A DNA stretch of 11,271 nucleotides. Source: Acidobacteriaceae bacterium (GTDB lineage: Bacteria; Acidobacteriota; Terriglobia; Terriglobales; Acidobacteriaceae). The notes beneath the pieces were generated by a model, which saw nothing but the letters and a program-made list of their open reading frames with translations, was not told the origin of the DNA and made no database searches. A program made the position numbers and the translations under genes. Of this stretch, positions 5,944 through 11,271 are shown piece after piece. Within the stretch, counting starts at the first letter, position 1; every line of letters starts with the position of its first letter. The stretch lies in NCBI GenBank assembly GCA_003156495.1, contig PMHC01000255.1, positions 10,220 to 21,490 of the forward strand, given 5' to 3'.

Positions 5944-6633
5944 TTACGGGCGGAATGCCGGCCCGTACGGCGCGTCAAATCTCCGCTCCCATACGCCGTT
6001 TTCTTTGAGCATCTTGTTCCACATGGATTGAGTCAAGGGCAGTTTGCAGGCCAGAGTGGCCAGCATTACGGTAAGGGGGCCCAGGCGTTCGCGGCCGGCG
6101 ATGGCTTTGAGCTCCGCCGCGCCGAATTGCCCATCGCGCGCCAACTGCTCGCCCAGAACGCGCAACTGCTGCCACAGCTTTTTGTTTGCCTGCTCCGGCA
6201 TCCACTCCAGCGCGCCGCCGCCGCCGCGCACGATCGTTCCCGCGTAGCGCGAGCCGAGCCGCGCGGCGAGTTTTTCGAGGTATCTCACGACCGGCCGCGA
6301 GTGCCGCGCCTCGGGAAAACCCGACTGCACCAGAAAGCCGAGCGTGGGATTGCGCAGGCCGGCTTTTGCCGCCGCTACGCGCGGCATTAAGGCTTCGATA
6401 TACTCCTTGACTACCGCCGGCATCGCGTCGGTGTAAAGAGGCATGCCCAGCAGCACCGTCTCCGCTTCGGCAAAGGCCGTTACGGCGCGCGCGAATTGAT
6501 CGCGCCGCGCCAGATGCAGCGCTTCGACCGTGCCGCCCTTGCGTCGCCAGCCTTCGGCGATGCGCTCTAGCATTTTGATCGAGTTTGAGCGTTCGCCGCG
6601 CGGCGAGCCGTTAAGCAACAAGAGTGAGTTCAT
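5944..6633 (-). CDS. Flavodoxin-fold NAD(P)H-dependent oxidoreductase (NADPH-dependent FMN reductase-like)
   Basis: The 229-residue product starts with MNSLLLLNGSPRGERSNS, a beta-strand plus the phosphate-binding loop (GSPRGERSNS, 9-18) of the flavodoxin-like FMN reductase superfamily. ETVLLGMPLYTDAMPAVVKEYIEAL (~57-81) is the second FMN-contacting segment. LGFLVQSGFPEARHS and the glycine-rich GTIVRGGGGALEW continue the fold. The C-terminus is about 40 residues longer than simple FMN reductases (PLTVMLATLACKLPLTQSMWNKMLKENGVW); it is partly hydrophobic and of unknown role. The ATG at 6633 has a perfect AGGAGG (plus 6640-6645) six nucleotides upstream. The frame is open 30 nt further but without support. 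The start lies inside the end of the upstream flavoprotein gene (23-nt overlap), so the two are translationally coupled. The substrate cannot be predicted. Confidence 0.8.
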   Translation of the reverse strand: MNSLLLLNGSPRGERSNSIKMLERIAEGWRRKGGTVEALHLARRDQFARAVTAFAEAETVLLGMPLYTDAMPAVVKEYIEALMPRVAAAKAGLRNPTLGFLVQSGFPEARHSRPVVRYLEKLAARLGSRYAGTIVRGGGGALEWMPEQANKKLWQQLRVLGEQLARDGQFGAAELKAIAGRERLGPLTVMLATLACKLPLTQSMWNKMLKENGVWERRFDAPYGPAFRP

Positions 6634-7162
6634 TGGCCACCTCCTCGGCGTCGCGGCTGGCAACTGCCGTAAATGCCAGGCGCGTTTTCAGGTTGCGCGC
6701 CGTGCGTCGCCAGATCGCGGTGGTCATTTCAATGTCTTCGGCATCGGCTTGCTCGCCGGCGTCGAGCAGCAGGGCCATGAGCGGGTAGCGGGCATAGCGC
6801 GCGCGGTGGTGTATCTCGCCGCCTTCCACGACAAAGTAGGGATGGATGAGCGGAACCATCTGGTCGGCGGCGCGCTTGAGCAGCGCCGAGGTGAAGCCCA
6901 TCGTGATCGGCGAGGCCAGCAGCGTTAGATCCGAATCGATGATGGCCCGCCGCACAGTGGCGCTGCCATCGTGCTTGACGCATTCGCCCGGCGTTTTGAC
7001 CCAACAGCCCCAGCAGCCGCTGCAGCCCTTTAAATTGAGCGTGGCCAGGTCCAGCTTGATGACGGTATGGCCGCGGTCCTTCAGCTTCTGCGAGAGCTTG
7101 AGCAGGTAGGCCTGAAAAGGCGAAGCAGCTTCGCTGTCTCCGTTCAAGATTGCGATGTTCAT
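6611..7162 (-). CDS. Flavodoxin-fold oxidoreductase with iron-sulfur-flavoprotein-like cysteine motif
   Basis: The 183-residue product (MNIAILNGDSEAASPFQAYL at the N-terminus) has the NADPH-dependent FMN reductase fold: the NGDSEAASPF loop for FMN phosphate, then DLTLLASPITMGFTSALLKRAADQM (~78-102). Residues 46-61 carry C47, C50, C53 and C61, a C-X2-C-X2-C-X7-C arrangement. This resembles the compact [4Fe-4S] motif of iron-sulfur flavoproteins (Isf), though many relatives keep similar cysteines without a proven cluster. The segment EGGEIHHRARYARYP (~112-126) is another conserved-looking block. GGAG (plus 7168-7171) lies 5 nt before the ATG. It is the first gene of a two-gene operon, divergent from a TetR-family gene and preceded by a promoter overlapped by palindromic operators. 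Function is inferred as a flavin-dependent reductase; the substrate is unknown. Confidence 0.82.
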   Translation of the reverse strand: MNIAILNGDSEAASPFQAYLLKLSQKLKDRGHTVIKLDLATLNLKGCSGCWGCWVKTPGECVKHDGSATVRRAIIDSDLTLLASPITMGFTSALLKRAADQMVPLIHPYFVVEGGEIHHRARYARYPLMALLLDAGEQADAEDIEMTTAIWRRTARNLKTRLAFTAVASRDAEEVANELTLVA

Positions 7163-7181
7163 GTGTTCTCCGGGGGGCGGT

Positions 7182-7196
7182 TTCTACGATGTAGAA
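7182..7196. promoter_or_regulatory. Palindromic operator O1 (probable TetR-family binding site)
   Basis: TTCTAC-GAT-GTAGAA is a perfect inverted repeat of 6-bp arms around a 3-bp centre. It matches the arms of the second palindrome 32 bp away. It lies downstream of the predicted transcription start of the flavoprotein operon, where a bound repressor would block elongation or initiation. Assignment to the adjacent TetR-family protein is inferred from position and symmetry. Confidence 0.8.
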
Positions 7197-7212
7197 TTAC
7201 CGCGCAAGTCTG

Positions 7213-7229
7213 ATTCTACGGTGTAGAAT
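7213..7229. promoter_or_regulatory. Palindromic operator O2 (probable TetR-family binding site)
   Basis: ATTCTAC-GGT-GTAGAAT is a perfect inverted repeat of 7-bp arms around a 3-bp centre, with the same core as O1. Its left arm contains the minus-strand -10 hexamer and its remainder occupies the promoter spacer, so binding would exclude RNA polymerase. The centres of O1 and O2 (7189 and 7221) are about three helical turns apart, so both sites face the same side of the DNA. Confidence 0.82.
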
Positions 7230-7240
7230 TTATTTGTCAA
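7213..7240 (-). promoter_or_regulatory. Sigma-70 promoter of the flavoprotein operon
   Basis: On the minus strand a perfect TTGACA (plus 7235-7240) is followed after 16 nt by TAGAAT (plus 7213-7218), five of six matches to TATAAT. Transcription would begin near 7206, giving a leader of about 44 nt to the ATG at 7162. The overlap with O2 implies direct repression. Confidence 0.75.
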
Positions 7241-7278
7241 GAGCCTTGGAATATGAAATCTTCGTGAGCAGCGAAACC

Positions 7279-7959
7279 ATGCCGAAAAACAGCAAAAAAT
7301 CCGCGCACCGCTGGCTCGCGGGCAAGCAGCGACAGCCTTCCGCCGCGCCGCTCGATCGCGAGAAAATTGTCTCCGCGGCGCTGGCAATCGTCGACCGCGA
7401 GGGGCTGGAGGCTCTTTCGATGCGACGGCTGGGGGCGGAGCTGGGCGTTGATCCCATGGCGGTTTACTACTATCTGCCCAACAAGCAGGCGTTGTTCGAC
7501 GCCATTGTCGAGGCCGTCATGTCTTCGATCGATCTTGGCGTCGACGACCCTTCCCGGCCGGCCGAGGAGCGCATTCTCAACGCGGCGGGCGCTTATCGCC
7601 GCGTTTTGCTGGCTCACGCCAATGCTTTGCCTATTTTGCTAGGGCGCGGACCGGCGACGCCGGCCGCCATGCGCCCGGTCGAGCTGCTGGTGGGTATTTT
7701 GCGCGACGCCGGCCTGCCGCCCGCAAAGGCTTTGGCGGGAATGAACGTGATTGCCGCCACGGTACGCGGCGCGGTGGGAATAGGCGCGCTCGGCGTCTCG
7801 GGCGGCGACGAGTGCGACGACCACTGGCGCGCGCTGCCGGTAGCTGAGTTTCCCCTCCTCTCCGAGGCGCTGGCCAGTTCCGGCGAGTCCTTCGAGAAGC
7901 TCTTCGACTTTGGCATCCGCGCCCTGGCCCGTGGCCTACTCGCCGAGGCTAGCGCTTGA
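7279..7959 (+). CDS. TetR-family transcriptional repressor
   Basis: The 226-residue protein has an N-terminal TetR helix-turn-helix domain: LDREKIVSAALAIVDREGLEALSMRRLGAELGVDPMAVYYYLPNKQALFDAIV (~25-77), with the HTH at ~47-66. The all-helical C-terminal domain (~95-225) would bind a ligand and dimerise; it resembles the tetracycline-repressor-type C-terminal domain, but the inducer is not predictable. The ATG at 7279 is chosen. The frame is open to a TTG at 7234, but that would run through the promoter of the divergent operon; a GTG at 7264 is another option, and no start has a strong Shine-Dalgarno. About 20 basic residues precede the HTH domain. The gene diverges from the flavoprotein operon and shares the two palindromes, so it most likely represses that operon and itself. 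Confidence 0.9.
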   Translation: MPKNSKKSAHRWLAGKQRQPSAAPLDREKIVSAALAIVDREGLEALSMRRLGAELGVDPMAVYYYLPNKQALFDAIVEAVMSSIDLGVDDPSRPAEERILNAAGAYRRVLLAHANALPILLGRGPATPAAMRPVELLVGILRDAGLPPAKALAGMNVIAATVRGAVGIGALGVSGGDECDDHWRALPVAEFPLLSEALASSGESFEKLFDFGIRALARGLLAEASA

Positions 7960-8067
7960 CTTCCATCGCTCGACGGCGGTAACGTGATCCACATCCCCGT
8001 GGTTTGTCCCACTTTTTCCTCTTTCCCTTCGATCTGTCCCGAAATTTCCTGAAAAGAAAAATGAGGT

Positions 8068-9285
8068 GTGCAAATTTTGGACACTGTACAGCTTTCGGGC
8101 AGCGAGGTAACCACGTTACCTCTGAGCGCCGTGCAAACCGCCGCGCCTCTGGACGAGGAGCGTCTGGCTTGGCTGGCGCTGACGCTGACGCCGGGGTTGG
8201 GGCCGAAGCGGATTCTCGACGCCGTCGAGCGGCTCGATGCGCCCGCCAGCATCTTCGCTCTGTCACTCACCGCGCTGGAAGGGCTTCGCTTTCCCGCCGA
8301 GGCGGCGCAGTTCCTCTTCGACGGCAAGGCGCGCCGCGCCGCGGAAGAGGAGTGGACGCGCGTGGTTGCGCAGGAGGCGACGGTGGTCACCTACTCCTGC
8401 CCGGAGTATCCCGAGCGGCTGCGCGAGATTTATGACCCGCCGCCGGTGCTATGGGTGCGCGGCGACGCCAAGCTGCTCAGCCGGCCCTCGATTGCCGTGG
8501 TCGGCACGCGGCACCCCACGCCGTACGGCTCGGGCGTGGCCGAGATGCTGGCCCGCGATCTGGCCGCCCGCCGCCTGTTGATCGTTAGCGGCATGGCGCG
8601 CGGTATCGACTCTTGCGCCCATAGGGGCGCGCTGACCGCCCGTATGCCCACCGTGGCCGTCTGGGGCACCGGGATAGATGTGGTCTACCCCAAGGAGAAC
8701 AGGAAGCTGGCAGAGGAGATTCTGGCCTCGGGCGGTGCTATCGTCAGCGAGCTTCCCATGGGGACTTTTCCCGCTCCGCAGAATTTTCCCCGCCGCAATC
8801 GCATTCTGAGCGGACTTTCGGTGGCCGTGCTGGTCGTCGAGGCGAGCGAGAACTCCGGCACGCGCGTGACCGCCCGTTGCGCCGCCGAGCAGAATCGCGA
8901 TCTTTACGCCGTGCCGGGCAACGTCACCAACAAAGGCTCCTGGACGCCGAACACGTTGATTAAGCAGGGGGCAAAGCTGGTTGCCACCTGGGAGGACGTT
9001 TGGGAGGATTTGCCCTCGCAGGTGCGCATCGAGCTGGAGGCCGAGGCCCCGGCCGAATCCAAATCGCCTTCCACGGCATCCTTATTGCCAGATCCCGTTC
9101 TCCGACCCCAGGAGGCGATCGTGCTTGAGGCTCTGCACGCCGACGAGAGTTTGCAGATGGACGAGATTCTCGATTTGCTTGAGGCGCAACTTACTTCTTC
9201 AGAGGTGTTTACCGCGCTTTTTGAACTTGAAATCTCAGGCCGCGTACGGCAACTGCCGGGCAAGAATTACGTGCGGACGATGTGA
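8068..9285 (+). CDS. dprA: DNA-processing protein DprA (Smf)
   Basis: DprA binds incoming single-stranded DNA during natural transformation and loads RecA onto it. The 405-residue product shows an N-terminal helical/HhH-like region (~30-110; LTPGLGPKRIL). The Rossmann-like DprA core (~115-310) follows, with SIAVVGTRHPTPYG (141-154), the signature VSGMARGIDSCAHRGAL (173-189), GTGIDVVYPKEN (200-211), FPRRNRILSGLS (240-251) and YAVPGNVTNKGSWTPN (280-295). A DprA winged-helix domain closes the protein (~345-405), after an acidic, proline/serine-rich linker (~320-345). Start is GTG at 8068 or TTG at 8077; GAGGT at 8063-8067 is better placed for the TTG, and the difference is three residues. It lies 108 nt after the TetR gene with no clear terminator between, and precedes topA by 419 nt. 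Confidence 0.95.
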   Translation: MQILDTVQLSGSEVTTLPLSAVQTAAPLDEERLAWLALTLTPGLGPKRILDAVERLDAPASIFALSLTALEGLRFPAEAAQFLFDGKARRAAEEEWTRVVAQEATVVTYSCPEYPERLREIYDPPPVLWVRGDAKLLSRPSIAVVGTRHPTPYGSGVAEMLARDLAARRLLIVSGMARGIDSCAHRGALTARMPTVAVWGTGIDVVYPKENRKLAEEILASGGAIVSELPMGTFPAPQNFPRRNRILSGLSVAVLVVEASENSGTRVTARCAAEQNRDLYAVPGNVTNKGSWTPNTLIKQGAKLVATWEDVWEDLPSQVRIELEAEAPAESKSPSTASLLPDPVLRPQEAIVLEALHADESLQMDEILDLLEAQLTSSEVFTALFELEISGRVRQLPGKNYVRTM

Positions 9286-9704
9286 AGAGCGGACGGTGAA
9301 AGCACAGGGAATTTTGCTGCCATGTGGCCGGGCGGAAAACTTTTCCGGCCCGGCAAGATGCGCGGGCTTCCTCTCTTCCTGTGGAAAATAGGACGGCCAC
9401 TGACTTTATAAAAGACGCCCATTAGAGAGTTGGCGGAAAGCGATGAATCGATTACGGTTTCGCAAAATGAGATTGCCGCCGCGTTCACGGAAATGGGACA
9501 CCGGTCGATGAAAATCTATTGCCCCTGGTAGAAATAGGAAGGTATTCCGTGGTAGGGTGCAGAACTTGCAGCCTGTTTTCATGAATGCCTCGGAGGCAAG
9601 CTGGCGCGCAACGGAAAAAGAGTGCGCCACACGGCCGAGACATAAGGCCGGTTTTCGAGTCCAACAGGGCTGTATGGATTGAAGAGAGGAACCTGGGTTT
9701 AGGA
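9286..9704. other. 419-nt structured spacer between dprA and topA
   Basis: No convincing ORF lies here, but several inverted repeats do. A GC-rich hairpin follows dprA (9327-9354). An odd-centred palindrome TGCCTC-G-GAGGCA lies at 9586-9598. A hairpin of TGGCGC/GCGCCA with two further pairs (9602-9609 / 9622-9629) and CGGCC/GGCCG (9632-9650, followed by GTTTT) lie within about 100 nt of topA. The last three would fall in a topA leader. No known riboswitch class was recognised, and no promoter was strong enough to call. Confidence 0.5.
9327..9354 (+). terminator. Hairpin after dprA, possible terminator
   Basis: GCCGGGC-GGAAAA pairs with TTTTCC-G-GCCCGGC: 7 bp, one bulged base, then 4-6 bp and a small loop. 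It starts 42 nt after the dprA stop codon. There is no T-run after it; the T-tract is inside the stem. It may mark the mRNA 3' end rather than terminate on its own. Confidence 0.45.
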
Positions 9705-11271
9705 ATGGCAACCAGCAAATCATTGGTGATCGTCGAGTCGCCTGCCAAGGCGAAGACGATCGAAAAGTATCTCGGTAAGGGCTTCGATGTGCGCGCATCG
9801 GTTGGGCACATTATGGATCTGCCTAAGAACGATCTCGGCGTGGAGCTGGAGAAACGGACCTTCGAGCCGAATTTGATCGTCTCGCCTGGTAAAGAGAAGG
9901 TCGTAGAACAGCTCAAGAAGCTGGCGGCCAAGGCTGACGAAATCTATCTGGCGCCCGATCCTGACCGCGAGGGCGAGGCCATCGCCTACCATTTGGCCAA
10001 ACAATTGGTGCCCAGCGCCAAGAACCCGAAAAAAGTTCGCCGCGTCACGTTCAACGAAATCACCAAAAAGGCCGTACAAGAGGCCTTCAAGCATCCCCGC
10101 GAAATCGATCAGCACCTGGTTGACGCGCAGCAGACCCGGCGTGTGCTTGACCGTCTGGTCGGCTATCAGATTTCGCCCCTGCTTTGGGAAAAGGTGCGCC
10201 GCGGGCTTTCGGCCGGCCGCGTGCAAACCGTCGCTCTGCGGCTGGTGGTTGAGCGCGAGCGCGAGATTCGCGCCTTTCAGCCGGTGGAATACTGGACGCT
10301 GGAAGCGTTGCTTCATCCTGAAAAGCAGGCCGAGAAAAAGCTAAAAGCCAAGTTTATCGGCATCGAGGGCGAGCCGGCGCGGGTCGCCAACGGCAAGGAT
10401 AAAGACGGCAAGGATCAGTTCATCTCGAACGCCCTGGCAGGCAAGCAGCCGATGGACGAGGTGGTGGCCGCGCTCGAAAAAGCGCAATGGTCGATTGTGG
10501 GCATTCAGGCCCGCGAGCAGCAGCGCCGTCCGCTGCCGCCCTTCATCACCAGCCAACTGCAGCGCGACGCCGCCAACAAGCTCGGCTTCAACGTTCGTCG
10601 CACGATGGGTGTGGCCCAGCGGCTCTACGAGGGCGTCGAAATCGGCACCGAGGGCACGGCCGGCCTGATTACCTACATGCGTACCGATTCGCCTCGTCTG
10701 GCTCCCGAGGCCGTTGCCGGCGCGCGCGAGTGGATCGGCAAGCAGCTTGGAAAGCAGTATCTGCCCGCTTCGCCCAACGTCTACAAAGGCAAGAAGGCGG
10801 CCCAGGACGCGCACGAAGCCATCCGGCCTACAGACCCGGCACGCACGCCGGAGTCGGTCGCACGTTACCTGAGCGACGAGCAGCTCAAGCTCTATACGCT
10901 GATCTGGCGGCGCTTTGTCGCCTCGCAGATGGTTCCGGCCGTTTACGACGTGACGTCGGTGAACATCGCCGCACGCTCGTCCAAAGACGGAAAGATCTAC
11001 GACTTCCGCGCCAGCGGCACCGTGCTGCGCTTCGACGGATTCCTGAAGGTCTACGAGGCCTCGGAAGATAAGGACGACGACGAGAAGACGAACCGGCTGC
11101 CCAATCTGGACGGCGTAAAGGCTCTGGGGCTCGACACGCTCACGCCCGAGCAGCACGCCACACAGCCGCCGCCGCGTTACAACGAGGCTTCATTGGTAAA
11201 AGAACTGGAAGAGCGCGGCATCGGACGGCCTTCCACCTATGCCTCGATCATCAACACCATTCAGGACCGCG
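9705..11271 (+). CDS. topA: DNA topoisomerase I (type IA), 3' end beyond the window
   Basis: TopA relaxes negative supercoils by transient single-strand cleavage. The first 522 residues are present and the frame is open at the right edge. The N-terminal TOPRIM domain has SLVIVESPAKAKTIEKYL (E11) and the DxDxE motif in APDPDREGEAIAYHLA (D85, D87, E89). RVTFNEIT, QQTRRVLDRLVGYQISPLLW and the GLSAGRVQTVALRLVVERE segment follow. The active-site tyrosine is Y324 in ITYMRTDSPRL (E. coli Y319). AHEAIRPTDP and NEASLVKELEERGIGRPSTYASI are also typical. Residues ~220-250 form a lysine-rich insertion-like stretch. The C-terminal zinc-finger region is outside the window. MATSKSLVIVESPAK is the usual N-terminus. 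AGGA directly abuts the ATG and AGAGAGGA lies about 14 nt upstream, so ribosome binding is unusual in spacing. Confidence 0.96.
   Translation, partial: MATSKSLVIVESPAKAKTIEKYLGKGFDVRASVGHIMDLPKNDLGVELEKRTFEPNLIVSPGKEKVVEQLKKLAAKADEIYLAPDPDREGEAIAYHLAKQLVPSAKNPKKVRRVTFNEITKKAVQEAFKHPREIDQHLVDAQQTRRVLDRLVGYQISPLLWEKVRRGLSAGRVQTVALRLVVEREREIRAFQPVEYWTLEALLHPEKQAEKKLKAKFIGIEGEPARVANGKDKDGKDQFISNALAGKQPMDEVVAALEKAQWSIVGIQAREQQRRPLPPFITSQLQRDAANKLGFNVRRTMGVAQRLYEGVEIGTEGTAGLITYMRTDSPRLAPEAVAGAREWIGKQLGKQYLPASPNVYKGKKAAQDAHEAIRPTDPARTPESVARYLSDEQLKLYTLIWRRFVASQMVPAVYDVTSVNIAARSSKDGKIYDFRASGTVLRFDGFLKVYEASEDKDDDEKTNRLPNLDGVKALGLDTLTPEQHATQPPPRYNEASLVKELEERGIGRPSTYASIINTIQDR

Noticed and set aside
5946..5966. 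Imperfect hairpin at the lpxD / flavoprotein convergent junction as a terminator
   Set aside because: It lies inside the end of the flavoprotein coding region, and the T-run (5941-5945) is on the wrong side of the stem for a plus-strand terminator; the minus strand would have an A-run.
7234..7278. Longer TetR product starting at TTG 7234
   Set aside because: The added codons would cover the -35 of the divergent promoter and have no counterpart in a normal TetR N-terminus; the ATG at 7279 is simpler, though its ribosome binding site is weak.
7976..8030. Terminator between the TetR gene and dprA (GTGG/CCAC followed by TTTTT)
   Set aside because: The stem is only four base pairs, too weak to call despite the following pyrimidine tract.
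9443..9511. 22-codon Arg-rich small ORF upstream of topA, preceded by GGAAAG
   Set aside because: It is too short and too easily produced by chance to call; nothing else supports a leader peptide.
9640..9670. tRNA-like T-loop sequence (GTTTTCGAGTCC) before topA
   Set aside because: No acceptor stem, anticodon arm or CCA context can be built around it.

Overview
The window is an 11.3 kb piece of a bacterial chromosome, fairly GC-rich, made of housekeeping genes plus one small regulated oxidoreductase locus. Two lipid A acyltransferase-family genes (an LpxL/HtrB-type enzyme and LpxD) indicate a Gram-negative, LPS-making organism. The overall style of DprA, Dcd and the NarL-type regulator suggests Acidobacteriota (Terriglobia-like), but this is an impression from family resemblance and was not tested. 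No rRNA, tRNA, CRISPR array, transposase or phage gene was recognised.

Layout, left to right. (1) The 3' end of priA (replication restart helicase) converges on a small HU-type nucleoid protein gene on the minus strand. (2) After a 290-nt AT-rich divergent spacer come dcd (dCTP deaminase) and a NarL/LuxR-type regulator whose receiver domain is degenerate; this block looks less GC-rich than the rest. A strong intrinsic terminator closes it at about 2737-2793, inside a 514-nt spacer. (3) A secreted SYLF-domain protein is followed by an LpxL-type acyltransferase and lpxD, the last two forming a tight pair for lipid A acylation. (4) Converging on lpxD is a minus-strand operon of two flavodoxin-fold proteins, one with a four-cysteine cluster like that of iron-sulfur flavoproteins. 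It diverges from a TetR-family repressor gene. The intergenic region holds two perfect palindromes of the same sequence family, 32 bp centre to centre, and a near-consensus sigma-70 promoter whose -10 and spacer lie in one of them. (5) dprA (DNA processing, natural transformation) is followed by a 419-nt spacer with several hairpins and then topA (DNA topoisomerase I), which runs off the right end.

The most system-like element is the TetR / paired flavoprotein locus (about 5944-7959). It reads as a self-contained, ligand-inducible redox module: the repressor would sit on both palindromes and block the flavoprotein promoter, and probably its own. Its substrate cannot be told from sequence. The other points worth a second look are the pseudo-receiver regulator beside dcd and the unexplained structured spacers before the SYLF gene and topA.
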